DNA of 64,000 bases from contig JAAEAF010002768.1 of the NCBI GenBank assembly GCA_011037195.1, positions 54,446-118,445 on the forward strand. Reading direction: 5' to 3'. Position numbers and translations under genes: made by a program. Source of the DNA: Triatoma infestans (taxonomy: Eukaryota; Arthropoda; Insecta; Hemiptera; Reduviidae). This document shows, one piece after another, positions 32,659 to 44,689 of this stretch. How positions within the stretch are numbered: position 1 is the first letter of the stretch; the number at the start of each line of letters is the position of its first letter. The notes under the pieces were generated by a model, which saw only the letters and a list, made by a program, of their open reading frames with translations, made no database searches and was not told where the DNA came from.

Positions 32659-34108
32659 TTATTATTATTATTATTCACAAAAGGGGAGGGAAGTAAACCC
32701 TACGCTATCCAAAGTCCCCTTGGGCCCATATAGCTACCCCTAAAGAATACCTACCACTGGGACTAGAATGAAAATCCAGGCCCAGGTTTTAACCATCTAA
32801 GTTTCACAACAGACCGAACAAATCGGACCAAAACCTTAAAAGGACACAGCTTAAGATCCTCTACCGACATCCTATTCCGGCCGAAGGTCCTAAACCCAAT
32901 CTCCTCACAACCCAAACAATTCGTCATCAGATGCATGGGTGTTTCCTCCTCAGTCTCACAAACTCTACAAAAGGGGTCAGGCACGAATCCCACTATATAG
33001 AGATGTCTCCTTAAACCACAATGCCCAGTGAGGAATCCAACCAGATGTCCGAGGGAGGTCCGGACTCCGCTACTCAAAGCCCTGTCCGGACCCCCAATGA
33101 GCATTTTAGACTGCCGACAACCCAATGAACTCATCCTTATGGAGTGCTGTGGGGTCATCCAAGCCTGAAAGCCCGACAAACATGTGCCAGAAGACACACC
33201 AACAGCAGGCTCTGGACCAATGAAAGGGAGAGAGGCACCTAATTTGGCAAACCTATCCACCTCCTCATTACCAAAAATTCCCATATGACCTGGAACCCAG
33301 ACCAGAAGCACATCCTTTAATGAAGAAAGATCTTCCCGTCTTTTAGAACATTCCAACACCAATCTGCAAGTGAAGACACATGAGCTAAGCGCCTTCAACG
33401 CAGACTGGCTGTCCTAGCTGATACAAACACCTTTTAAATTAGTGTTACGCACCCTCTCATCCAAAATACAGCAAAGAATTGCATAAACCTCAGCCTGGAA
33501 AACGGTGGCCCACTCACCAAGAGGCGCTACCAAATGATCTCCCGTCTCAAAATAGACGGCAGCCCCAGACCTAGCATCCATCCTGGAACCGTCCGTGTAG
33601 CATCGGAGATAATTCTCAGGAATCACACCAGACGGACCCAGGGTTAACCAATCTTCCCTAGAAGGCAACCTAACCCTATAGGAATGACCAAAGACAAAAG
33701 TCTTCAAATTCCTATCAGAAGGGAAACCTGTAATGGGAATCCTTAAAAGCATCTCACGATAAATGGTAGAATGACCATATCGCTTACACTGCCAAAAACC
33801 TGCCTGTTTAATTCTATAACAGGCTTTCATTGCCTGGTTTTTCACCTCCACAAAAAGAGGTGGAATCCCTAACAAAGTCTCCATAGATGCGGTCGGTGTC
33901 GTCCGAAACGCTCCAGTCACCGCCAGACAAGCCAAGCGTTGGACTTCTTCCAACAGCTGCCTAGCAGATCGTGTTTCAATGCGACGCCACCATATAACAA
34001 TCTAGGTTTAATGACCATACAATAAATCCAGAACATCATCTTGGGAGTTATTCCCCAGTTCTTACCTACAACTCTTCGACATTGCCAAAAGGAGATTATC
34101 GCCCAAAA
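32659..34108 (-). pseudogene. I-like LINE, 5'-truncated, RNase H interrupted by one stop
   Basis: The minus-strand coding sequence enters in the RT thumb (WGITPKMMFWIYCMVIKPRLL), then, after a frameshift, RRIETRSARQLLEEVQRLAC. RNase H follows with its motifs YTDGSRMDARSGAAVYF, FQAEVYAILC, DSQSALKAL and WVPGHMGIFGNEEVDRFAKL. The last part is a C-terminal domain with FLTGHCGLRRHLYIVGF and CRVCETEEETPMHLMTNC (CX2C..HX4C). A single TAG (33414-33416) just before the third RNase H motif splits the 179- and 211-codon ORFs. The 3' end is a (TAA)n tail (plus-strand TTATTATTATTATTATT at 32659-32675), typical of I elements. It sits inside an R copy. Confidence 0.88.
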
Positions 34109-34897
34109 GTACGTTATCTGTCAAAATTCCTCAACCGGAAGTACCACTTTACTGAATTTTTTTTTTTTTTCACTTTTTTGCGATTTACTCAAAAATGGCT
34201 CAGATGAATTTCTTCAAACTTTAATGTATCAACTACACATACAAAGAGCTACAACTTTTATTTAAAACATTTCTTTAATAAATTTAAGGGTACTTTTAAG
34301 GGAGGGGTGTGGGGTTACGGTTTCCTGTAAAGTGCTATTTGAATTTATTATATACAATTCTATCATCTAAATAATATTAATTAGAATCAAAATATGTTGT
34401 TGAAATTCCGAGTTTGAAAAAAAAAAAATCGGATGACCGGAAGTGCGTTTATTTTAACACTTTACTAAATGATTTTTTTTTTTTTTCATTTTTCTCTCTT
34501 CTCAAAAATATCTTCGACGATTTTCATGAAACTAAGTTTATAAACTAAACATACAAAGATCTACAACTTTCATTTAAAACATTTCTCTTGAAAAATTTAT
34601 TTAAGGGCACTTTTGAGGAAGGGTTGGGATTATGTTTTTCTCTAAAGTGCTATCATAGTTGATTCATACAATTCTACCATCCAAACAAAATTTAATTAGA
34701 AATAAATAGTTGGCCAAAATTCCGAGTTTCAAGAAAAAAAAGTAAACCGGAAGTGCGCTTTTACTCAACTTTTTTTTTTTCAGTTTTGGACGAACTCCAA
34801 TGAATTTCATCAAATTTGATACACAGACTGTACAATTTGTCAATTACAATTCTGAAAACTGAAGTAAGAGAAAGTTGTGTGAGTGTTTCACACCAGA
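34109..34897 (+). mobile_element. Family R element, 3' part
   Basis: It resumes with TATCTGTCAAAATTCCTCAA, then CCGGAAGTACC. Two more CCGGAAGTGCG sites follow (34437, 34747). It ends in the hairpin GTGTGAGTGTTTCACAC CAGA and a long T-run. Confidence 0.78.
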
Positions 34898-34917
34898 TTT
34901 TTTTTTTTTTTTTTTTT

Positions 34918-35400
34918 TATTTCCGTGTTTTCCCGTTCAAAGCTGTATTTAGGTTATTATCTAGTGTTTAAATAATTATGTAGATGCTAATATAATTTAA
35001 TTTTTGTGGCCATTATATACTCGTATATATCAAACGATACCTTAATTTTCAAAGCTAACAGAAATTTATTGACATTTATGATAGAACCAAAAAGCTTTTA
35101 AAACTAATTTAAGTGTAGACATTTTCTTCTCATTCCCTAACTCCATATTTAAACTTATCTGTTTATAAAGTTAAGTAATCTGTAAAGCAAAAAAAAAAAA
35201 AACATATTAAAACGTCTCACGAGTTCAAAGTAGTAAGTTGTTAATTATAAGTTGTAAAGTAAAAGTTAGATATTGTAAAATCTTATTACTTGTAAAAGTA
35301 AAAAGTTAAGTAATGCCTATTTACTTTTTTTTTTACTGCGGGTTTTTACATCCTATCTTATATTTAGTATTTTCATTTGTAGACTTGTAATATTCAAGCT
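34918..35400. other. AT-rich interval, no gene seen
   Basis: Short AAGT/TAAAAGT repeats near 35225-35310. Nothing else. Confidence 0.4.
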
Positions 35401-35403
35401 CTT

Positions 35404-35509
35404 TTTTACTTACTTTTTAACTCCTAGTAAAGATGAAGTATTGTAATCTTGTAAAATATTCGGAATACATGTTTTGAAATGTCAAACAAGTGGTTTTTAT
35501 AAAATGGTA
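35404..35509 (+). repeat. Family R 5' fragment
   Basis: It holds CTCCTAGTAAAGATGAAGTA, then GTGGTTTTTATAAAATGG. It is cut off where the foldback element starts. Confidence 0.55.
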
Positions 35510-35513
35510 TATA

Positions 35514-35729
35514 CAGGGTGTCCCAAGGTATATGGATAACAACTTTCTCTCGGAAACTAAGATAGCTAGAAAAAAAAACTAAAAAATACGTGTCCCCTTA
35601 GTTTTTTACTTTCTCTTACTCCTAGTAAGAGGAAGTATTGTAATCGTGTCAAATTTTCGATATCGAGTTTTCACCGGAAATATCCGTTTTGAGGTCCCCT
35701 GAGTCCAAAAAAGTGGTTTTTAGCAAATG

Positions 35730-35773
<44 letters not shown>

Positions 35774-37404
35774 GAACAGCATAGCTCAAAAACGAAAAAT
35801 CGTAGAAAGTTCAAACTTGATATTACGTTTAGGTATCACCATGGGATCTGACGGTGCGTTATGTGTCAATATTCCTCAACCGGAAGTACCACTTTACTAG
35901 TTGTTTTTTTTACGTTTTTGCAATTTTCTCAAAAATGGCTCCGAAGATTTTCTTTAAACTTGCTATATCAACTACACATACAAAGAGCTACAACTTTTAT
36001 TTGAAACATTTCTCCAGGAAAATTCATTTAAGGGCACTTCTGGGGGAGGGGTGGGGTTAGGTTTTCATCTTAACTGCTGTTTCAGTATATTAGACAATTC
36101 TGTCATCTAAATAATGTTAATTAGAATTAAATATGTTGTTGAAATTCCGAGTTTGAAAAAAAATAGATAACCGGAAGTGCGTTTTTACTGAAATATAATT
36201 TTCAGTTTTCTGGTATTTTCTCGAAAATGGCTCCAACGATTTTCTTTAAACCAGCGTTGTTAACTATACATATAAAGAGCTACAACTTTTATTTGAAACT
36301 TTTCCCCTGATAAATTCATTTAAGGGGACTTTTGGGGAGGGGGGTTATGTTTTTCTTTAAAATGCTATCACAGTTGATTATACAATTCTGTCATCCAAAT
36401 TGAAATAACTAGAAATTAATATATGACCCAAATTCCGAGTTTCAAGGAAATTAGTAAACCGGACAGTTTTACTGGACAGTGTTTTCACTTTTCGACGAAT
36501 TTCATTAAATTTGGTACACTAACTATAAAATTTGTCAATTATAATTTTGAGTACTGGAGTAAGAGAAAGTTGTGTGAGTGTTTCACACCAGATTTTTTTG
36601 TTAGGAAAACCAAATTTAATTTGCAAATTTGTTTTGGTGCTTCCAGAAGCGAGATACAGGCACCAACTTCATTTTTTTAAATGGGAGGTGTGGTTTTTAT
36701 TTAAGAAATAGATTCCTCTATTTTTTGTGAAAAAAATTTACTTGAACGGTTTTTTCTTTGAGCGATATTTTACAAGTTATGAATGAAAACATGATTCCTA
36801 TAAGAAATTTCAAAATGATATTATAACGGTTTTTTGATTGAATAAGAAGAAAAGTACTATTTTATTATAAATTTTACTCCTCATTAATTACAGATCTTGC
36901 TCGAACTGGCCTCCACCATTAGAGATGTATTTCTTTGGTCGTAAGGTACAATTGGCAGGAAAAAGCATGTGTATGCATCTCTAATGGTGGGGGCCAGTTC
37001 GAGCAAGATCTGTAATTAATGAGGAGTAAAATTTATAATAAAATAGTACTTTTCTTCTTATTCAATCAAAAAACCGTTATAATATCATTTTGAAATTTCT
37101 TATAGGAATCATGTTTTCATTCATAACTTGTAAAATATCGCTCACAGAAAAAAACCGTTCAAGTAAATTTTTCTTACAAAAAATAGAGGAATCTATTTCT
37201 TAAATAAAAACCACACCTCCCCATTTGAAAAAATGAAGTTGGTGCCTGTATCCTGTATCTCGCTTCTGGAAGCACCAAAACAAATTTGCAAATTAAATTT
37301 GGATTTCTAACAAAAAACTAGGGGGACACGTATTTTTTAGTTTTTTTTCTAGCTATCTTAGTTTCCGAGAAAAAGTCGTTATCCATATAGCTTTGGATAC
37401 CCTG
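35514..37404. mobile_element. Long foldback (palindromic) DNA element with R inserted in one arm
   Basis: Ends CAGGGTGTCCC and GGATACCCTG are flanked by TATA (35510-35513 and 37405-37408). The left arm (35514-35607 plus 36593-36931) and right arm (36975-37404) are inverted and nearly identical over about 430 bp, with a loop of about 43 bp (36932-36974). The left arm is interrupted by a complete R element; without it the element is about 0.9 kb. No transposase was found, so it is non-autonomous. The TIR is not a family I can name. Confidence 0.85.
35608..36592 (+). mobile_element. Family R element, full length, with known empty site
   Basis: It starts ACTTTCTCTTACTCC and ends GTGTGAGTGTTTCACAC CAGA, between T6 (35602-35607) and T7 (36593-36599). 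The matching position in the other arm of the foldback (A6 at 37312-37317) is unoccupied. It has a (TG)n stretch at 35732-35761, two full modules and no ORF. It shares many private changes with 59236-60199. Confidence 0.85.
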
Positions 37405-37408
37405 TATA

Positions 37409-38346
37409 TACGTGCCATTTACACTGCTATCACCTCTTCATTTTTGACCCAAAACGTTTTCCAACCACAAATTTCTTATGTGTGGGAATATATGAAAGGC
37501 CAGAGGGAGCCAAATCTGGCAAATAGGGAGGATGTTGCCAACAATTCATACTTCAAATCCCTCAATTTTCCCATTACCAAGGCGCCTTTATAGGCGGGTG
37601 CATTGTCCTGGTGAAAGAGAAGAGGATTTTTGCAAACCTCTAGCTAGTGAAGAAGATTTGCTTAGTATTCCCCATTAACTGTTTGACCCATTGGCAGGTA
37701 GCTAATAAAAAGAATCCCTTTGGAATCCTCCCCAAAAAACACTAGCCATAACCTTTACCAGCCGATGCAATTGTCTTTGCTTTCTTCGGGCTTCTACCCA
37801 TTGCTTGGACTGTTGTTTTGACTCAAGTGTAAAATGAATGTGGTGGAACCCCACAATTCATTCATCCACTGTAACAAATCGGCACAGAAAATCGATTGGA
37901 TTATTCTTAAAAACGGCACAAACATTGCTGAACAACTCGATTCCTCATTTGTTTGTGATCAGTATTTAACAAATGCGGCATCCATCTTGCACAAAACCTT
38001 TCTCATACTGAATTCTTCGTGTAAAATGTACCGTAACCTTTCTTCTGTGATATATGCAGCCTTAGTTATTTCATACACCTTTTAACGTCCATCATCTAGA
38101 ACCATATTGTGTTTCTTCTAGATCTCCTGCCCCAAATCGAAGAATGGTATTCAAGTTTATTGATTTTGTCAAAAAAAAACACCCAACATGCTTACTTTAA
38201 AACGGCCGTATAAAACAAACTATTTGTCTGCTAAAATTCAAATTTGGTATTTTACTTTTGCAACCAAGTGTGCCAACATAACAAAACGGCAATTTCATTT
38301 GTAGCAGTGCCATCTATGGGCTAGGCCGAGAACTTTTCACCTTGCC
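37409..38346 (-). pseudogene. mariner remnant, left-truncated
   Basis: It aligns in blocks with the mariner at 55949-57890 (AAATCGATTGGATTATTCTT, TGCCATCTATGGGCTAGGC). The right inverted repeat ends CCGAGAACTTTTCACC. The minus strand would encode the mariner catalytic region, but it is full of small indels. The left third is missing and the foldback element abuts the break. Confidence 0.78.
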
Positions 38347-38389
38347 CTAGTATAAACATATACAACTTTCGGATAGAATTCACCGACTG

Positions 38390-38720
38390 GCACTGTGGAC
38401 TTTATTGGGTGTTTTTTTCGCCACTTTTTCAAAAAAAATTGCCAACGATTTTCTTTAAACTTTGAAACATTTTTTTTTCAATAAAATTGATTTCTTTTCG
38501 ATGAAGAAAATTGATTAATCGGAAAACAATAGGTTTCTGAATTTTTTTGGATTTTTTCGAAAACGAGCACGATTTTCTTTAACTTAGTACGTTAATTTTT
38601 ACAGATATATATAGTCGTATCAGTTTTATTTGAAACTGATCGCGGGACAAATCGATTTTTAATGGTCTTGAGGAATCTGTAAAGTTAAATTTCAAAAGTT
38701 AATATAGTCTGTAGAATATT
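38390..38720 (+). repeat. Family R relic
   Basis: It contains two decayed copies of the AACGATTTTCTTTAAACTT block. Ends are not recognisable. Confidence 0.45.
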
Positions 38721-39989
38721 ATCACCATTATTGTCATCTGGACTACAATGTAATCCACCAATGAACTACCTCAAGGGTGCCCCGTCCCTCAACCATTACA
38801 TTTTTGCTCGGGCAATTTAGTATAAAATTTCAAATAAATAAAGCAAACACTTGATACGTAGCAGCAATTAATACGCTCTTCCTATAGTGAAAAAAAGTCA
38901 AGAATTATATCAGATTTATCAAAATTCTTATTAACTTAATACAGCTTCAAGGCAAACTTCTGCGTAATTTAATGAAATGCACTAAAAAAAAAGAGATAAG
39001 TGAAGCAAAGTCAGATAAATTGAAGGTCACGAAGCCGTATAAAAAAACTCTTGATTATAAAAAGCAACGGCATCTCGCAAAATTTATTCAATTTAAAAAA
39101 CAAATTAACTTATTAAAAGCAAATACAAACATTTAACTAAATTACAGTTAAGATGATATAATCTGAATAAATTTCATTTTCTAACTTAAAGAGAAAAATA
39201 ACGAAGTATAATTACTTTCTAAAACTCTCTATCATACCTTCAGGATTCCTTCTAATTGCGAATTGTACAACGTTGAGGATTAAAAATGAAATCATTCCGA
39301 AATCGCCCTTCCGGTTGATGGGATTATTCAGAAATTGTTGTTGATTTTTTTTTTTAAATTTTCCTATTTTTTTTTATTTTCTTCAACGATTTCCTTAAAA
39401 TTTCATACAATACTAATGGTACGGCCAATATGCAGATTGCTGCTCCTCTACAATTATTGTACCGTCAATAAAATAAATAAATAAAGATACACTGATTATT
39501 TTTAAAGTGGACTGTATTTCGTATAAAAATAACGGGAAGATGAACACACTTACAAACGATATAAGATAGATGAATAATGTTTGCATTTACGAGTGATTTT
39601 ATATTATGTTTCTCTCTCGCTTGAACTGAGTCAAGAATGATGTCGCCTGGAGCTGTGACGGGAGATTTTGTGGGGGGGGGTATTGAGCCAGCCTAACATA
39701 ATAGTAGAATCTATGAAAAATACAGATTCATTTTCGGACAATACATAAATATAGATCGAAGACCCTCGAGCAAATGGGGGGCGGGGTATGTTTGGGCCAA
39801 GGACCAAATATTCACAACCCATGCATAAGTTTCCCAGCATTTTCTTGGCGGAAATACACGCAATTGGAAGATTGCGTTTAATTTAAAACCTCGATAGGAG
39901 ATATCGGGACCAGGAGATTGTAATCCTGTCCGTTAGTCATACAGCTATTAGAGCACTGAGCTCTCATTAGATACTGTATCACCACTTAT
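38721..39989. other. AT-rich interval, no gene seen
   Basis: A weak R trace lies at 39290-39420 (CCCTTCCGGTTGATGG, TTCAACGATTTCCTTAAA). Otherwise nothing. Confidence 0.4.
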
Positions 39990-40420
39990 GAGACCGAAAA
40001 AAAACATTTTTTGGAGTCAGTGACCAATCTCTTTTGGAGGAAGTTAAGAAGGAAGAAGGTTAAGGAGGTGTTAACTCTGGAACTTCCTTCCAGGTCTGAG
40101 GCAGGCAAAGATCTGTTCGAGAAATTATAACTTAGGCAGGTCGGAAGCATGCATCGCTCTTGGTAAGAACAAGCTCCCATTCTTACGGATTTCCTCACAG
40201 GGCATTGTAGACTCAGGGAGCATCTGACTAAGATGGGCTTGGAGAGACAACATGCACAGATTCTGTGGCGAAGATGGAGGAAACTCCAAATACATCTCTA
40301 AACAGGCTGTCATTCAGAGAAGATTCAGGTATCTGGGCAGTTACCAGGAGCAAGAGGGGATCATACCCTCCCTAAAGCTATAAGGATCTTAACGTGGTGG
40401 GGGGGTGCTGTAGGAAAGAG
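39990..40420 (+). pseudogene. LINE 3' coding remnant (C-terminal domain)
   Basis: The plus strand, across frameshifts, reads LRWAWRDNMHRFCGEDGG, then RRFRYLGSYQEQEGIIPSL. This resembles the region after RNase H in LINEs, where a cysteine-histidine motif is followed by a short tail. The RNase H part itself is not readable. Clade uncertain. Confidence 0.6.
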
Positions 40421-41039
40421 GTCCGCCCATAGCACCTGAAGGGGCTAAAAGCCCACGGCACCCGAGGGGCATAGCACAGACCACCGTGTAGGTACTTCAC
40501 CATAAAAGCAAAAATAAAATTCCTATCACTTTTATTAGCATTTTCCCGGAAGTTTGGGAATTTCTGGTGAGGGGAAACAACATAAAGTTTTCCTGTATAG
40601 CCCCACATGAATACAGTGTATGGTATAACCAACTTTATAATATTACGCTACATTAAAATTACTACTGAAATTTCAAATTTAAAGAAAAATCATTTAACCG
40701 GAAGTATTGTTTCAGCTTGAAGACAATACCATGGCTACACCATGGTACTACACCATGCTACGATCGGCTCTCGTGGTGGACTCTCCTCATGTAGTACTAT
40801 TCTCAGCCATGGTACACTCCAATCATAATTAATACAGGCATAATTATTCTTTTCCATAAAGTAACCACGTGGTGCTCTCATATACTGAGGCTAACATACA
40901 ATCGACATCAATTTTAAATAAATAATTCAATACTGACAAGACTCTTTGAGTTACTTTTTCAGCATAAAATGAGAACATATGAAAATATATAAAAATAATT
41001 TTAATCATGGACGAAGCCTCTCGACTAATACAATAATTT
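40421..41039. other. Interval without recognised gene
   Basis: An R-like scrap near 40670-40710 (ACCGGAAGTATTG) and a small cluster of CCATGG repeats at 40730-40815. Confidence 0.4.
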
Positions 41040-41063
41040 ACAGAATGTAAGAGAAATGTACTC

Positions 41064-41096
41064 CTTGATAATGGCACGTTAAGTGCACGAAACGTT
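41064..41096 (+). ncRNA. Degenerate hammerhead-like motif
   Basis: CTTGATAATG precedes a strong stem GCAC-GTTAA-GTGC, then CGAAACGTTGG. The right half fits the PLE ribozymes (GAAAC, self-complementary ACGU), but the CUGANGA box has an extra base and a lost G. Probably a dead relative. Confidence 0.4.
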
Positions 41097-41194
41097 GGTA
41101 TATCAATAAATGAAATAAATACTATTAGCTGTGTAAATGGTTCAAATTAATTCAAATTAACCAGTATAAGTTAAATCATAAAACAGCAAGTAAA

Positions 41195-41860
41195 TTCAAC
41201 AAGTAATATAAGAATACTGTTCAGTAAAAATGCACTTCCTGTTTACTAATTTACATGAAACTCAAGAATTTCTGCAATCTATTTATTTCTAATTAATATA
41301 ATTTAGATGATAGAATTATATAATAACTGAAATGGCAATTTAAAGGAAAACATAACCCCTTATAGCTGTCAATATGTGTAAGTCAATATATTAAGTTTAA
41401 AGAAAAATCGTTATAATCATTTTTGAGAAAATCGCAAATAATTTAAAAAAAAACTCAGTAAAATGATACTTCCGGTTGATGGATTTTGACAGACAACTTA
41501 CTGTCGGATCCCTTGGTAATATCAAACGGAATATCAAGTTTGAACTTTCTCTGATTTATTTTTTTTTTCATTTTTAAGATTTGCTGGTCACATTATACAT
41601 AATATACACGCAAACACACACCAGATTTTTTTCTAAAACTCACTTTTTTGGTCTCAGAGGACTTCAAAACGTGTATATCCGGTGAAAACTCGATATCGAA
41701 AATCTGACACGATTACAATACTTCCTGTTACTAGGAATAAGAAAAAATAAAAAATATGTTTAATAGCAGAAAATTAATTCTATAGCATATTATGTAGAAT
41801 ACCATATCTAAAAATTCCGTGTGAAACACTCGCACGGCATTTTATTACTAATAATAAGAT
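41195..41860 (-). repeat. Family R element, truncated, plus a second terminus
   Basis: R modules in minus orientation end CTTCCTGTTACTAGGAATAA (about 41745). A separate 3' terminus (AATTCCGTGTGAAACACTCG) lies at 41814-41840. Confidence 0.6.
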
Positions 41861-42955
41861 GAAATAAAAATTTGTTGGCTTATCGATAACAAAACTAATT
41901 TTTAAATGTTTTTAATAGTTAAAAAGTTCGACGTTTCGAACTAAATAAAACACCAAATAAAAACAATACGTAAGTGTGATTACTGTGGGACTGCTAAGTC
42001 TGCAAATGAAGGGATGTATGTTGTAAGGCTGGCAGCCGGGAGAAAGGAGGGACCCTTATGTATGGTCCGTTATGTATGGATCGTTACCTGTGGGGAAAGT
42101 TATGTATGGTTATGTATGGAGTGGGGGTAGAAAATTACATTTTTTTTTCCTCAGGATTTTTTAAGGGAACAGACGATAAATTAAATCCTTGTCTTTTTTA
42201 TGTTTAACGGGGTTAGGTTGGAGATGGATGTGTATGGACTCACTAAGGCGTCGCTTGGAGTAATTGGGCTGGGTAGCGAGGATAGATGGATTATGGAAAT
42301 CAAAAGTATGGTTTAAGGATAGAGCGTGCTTGGAAAATGCTGTACTGTCTATTTTCTTGGAAGCAATGTCGTATTTGTGGTGTTTGAGTCTTTTGTGTAA
42401 GTATTGTGAACTTTCTCCTATATAGGAAGCATTGCAATAGAGGGAGTAGTGCATTTCAAGTTATAGACCGTGGTGTTTTATTGGTTATGGGAATAAGATA
42501 TTTAAGCTTGGAGTAGAAATTGTAAAGTTTCTACGAAGTAGTGAAGCCTATGGTGAGATTAAGCATGTATTTCTTACAGGATTTGTTGATTTACTGCGAG
42601 AGAGAAATGATATGTGTGAGGGATCTGTAGATGGGTGGGTTATTGCTAAGATTTTTACTGGGTAACCTATGTACGGATATTGATGAAGAGGAATTTTTAA
42701 TGATTTTGGGTTTATGATATCGGGAGGGTATCCGTTGGAGGCAAGGATTTCCCTAGATTTTATATGGTTTTTCTTGTGAAAAATAGGATGAGAAAGAGAG
42801 ATAGCCTGGTGAACCAGATTTTTGGCTGTGTTAAATTTTTGGTGGAAAGGGTGGTTACAGAGATAGTGTAGCAGGCGTCCGGAGTAAGTAGGTTTAGTGT
42901 ATCAATCGTAAGTCAAGGTATTGTCGGGATTCCGTATAATGAGTGTGTCAAGGAA
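41861..42955 (-). pseudogene. Penelope-like element, RT thumb and GIY-YIG endonuclease remains
   Basis: On the minus strand from 42955 inward: FLDTLIIRNPDNTLTYD, YTKPTYSGRLLHYLCNHPF and NLVHQAISLSHPIFH (the C-terminal RT region of PLEs), REILASNGYP, then a 97-codon frame (42161-42454) with NASYIGESSQYLHKRLKHHK. That last segment is the GIY-YIG nuclease core with its conserved YIG and the arginine helix. The linker is broken by stops and the 5' part of the RT is absent. PLEs use this nuclease to nick target DNA for reverse transcription. The end at 41861-41890 is repeated inverted at 44520-44550. Confidence 0.88.
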
Positions 42956-43485
42956 CACAAAAGACTCAAACAAAGTACCAAATACGACATTACTTCCAAG
43001 GAAATAGACAGTAAGCCCTTTCCAAGCACGCTCTATCCTCCAACACAGGGCTAATCTCACCATAGGTTTCACCACTTCGAAGAAACTTTACAATTTCTAC
43101 TCCAAGCTTAAAGATCCTATTCCCATAACCAACAAAACACCACGGTCTACAACTTGAAATGCACTCCTCCCTATTGCAATGCTTCCTATGTAGGAGAAAG
43201 TTCACAATACTTACACAAAAGACTCAAACAAGTACCAAATACGACATTACTTCCAAGAAAATAGACAGTACAGCACTTTCCAAGCACGCTCTATCCTTAA
43301 ACCATACTTTTGATTTCCATAATCCATTTATCCTCGCTACCCAGCCCAATTACACCAAGCGACTCCTTACTGAGTCCATACATATCCATCTCCAACCTAA
43401 CCCCGTTAATCATAAAAAAAAACAAGAATTTTATTTCTTCCTATTACAATTATATCCTACGTTCCCTTAAAAAATCCTGAGGTAA
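42956..43485 (+). pseudogene. Penelope-like element fragments, rearranged
   Basis: Plus-strand pieces: KYDITSKE-type sequence (42970-43015), then TTSKKLYNFYSKLKDPIPIT (about 43075-43135), then a second GIY-YIG copy (43159-43470: STALSKHALSLNHTFDF, QPNYTKRLLTESIHIHLQPN). The order shows at least one internal duplication or deletion. Confidence 0.78.
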
Positions 43486-43574
43486 AAAAAAAAAAAAAAA
43501 AAATGTAATTTTCTACCCCCACTCCATACTTAACCATACACAACTTTCCCCACAGATAACGGTCCATACATAAA

Positions 43575-44550
43575 ATCTAGGAAAATCCTTGCCTCCAACG
43601 GATACCCTCCCGATATCATAAACAAAATCATTAAAAATTCCTCTTCATCAATATCCGTACATAGGTTACCCAGTAAAAATCTTAGCAATAACCCACCCAT
43701 CTACAGATCCCTCACACATATCATTTCTCTCTCGCAGTAAATCAACAAATCCTGTAAGAAATACATGCTTAATCTCACCACAGGCTTCACTACTTCGAAG
43801 AAACTTTACAATTTCTACTCCAAGCTTAAAGATCTTATTCCCATAACCAATAAAACACCACGGTCTATAACTTGAAATGCACTACTCCCTCTATTGCAAT
43901 GCTTCCTATGTAGGAGAAAGTTCACAATACTTACACAAAAGACTCAAACACCACAAATACGATATTGCTTCCAAGAAAATAGACAGTACAGCATTTTCCA
44001 AGCACGCTCTATCCTTAAACCATACTTTTGATTTCCATAATCCATCTATCCTCGCTACCCAGCCCAATTACACCAAGCGACTCCTTAGTGAGTCCATAGA
44101 CATCCATCTCCAACCTAACCCCGTTAAACATAAAAAAGACAAGGATTTAATTTATCGTCTGTTCCCTTAAAAAATCCTGAGGAAAAAAAAATGTAATTTT
44201 CTACCCCCACTCCATACATAACCATACATAACTTTCCCCACAGGTAACGATCCATACATAACGGACCATACATAAGGGTCCCTCCTTTCTCCCGGCTGCC
44301 AGCCTTACAACATACATCCCTTCATTACAGACTTAGCAGTCCCATAGTAATCACACTTATGATTGTTTTTGTGTTATAATTTTTCTTGTTTTTTTGTATT
44401 GTTCCTGAAGAAGGCAAACAAAGTGTGCCGAAACGTCGAACTTTTTAACTATTAAAAACAATTTAAAATTATTTTTGTTGTTTTGTCTGTTTTGTTTTTT
44501 TTACCTTGAATTGGTCGATAAGCCAACAAATTTTTGTTTCATCTTACAAC
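43575..44550 (+). pseudogene. Penelope-like element 3' half with GIY-YIG and ribozyme-bearing terminus
   Basis: The plus strand reads KILASNGYPPDIINKIIKNS, TTSKKLYNFYSKLKDLIPIT and the 97-codon frame 43877-44170 with NASYVGESSQYLHKRLKHHK and DSTAFSKHALSLNHTFDFHN. This is the best-kept GIY-YIG segment in the window. Some 235 bp past the ORF end lies a ribozyme motif (44405-44437), then the inverted terminus. It is 5'-truncated and cannot be active. It ties the ribozymes to a PLE. Confidence 0.88.
44405..44437 (+). ncRNA. Minimal hammerhead ribozyme motif downstream of PLE GIY-YIG
   Basis: CTGAAGA, stem II GGCA/TGCC, GAAA, CGTC (self-complementary ACGU). Stem I is GTTC before the core and GAAC after the cleavage site, a perfect 4-bp match with a sequence unlike the other families. 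Confidence 0.72.
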
Positions 44551-44689
44551 TAAAGGCCAACAAAGAAAATCATCTGACAATTACTAATTATACTTAATTA
44601 TATATATAAAAATGACGAATTATATTTGACTTCAAAAATTTTACTAATATGTCGTAAAATTACATAAAAAGGAAGTGAAGGACAAGTTA

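Noticed and set aside
37834..38085. 83-codon plus-strand ORF
   Set aside because: Antisense to a mariner remnant; the minus strand carries the family motifs.
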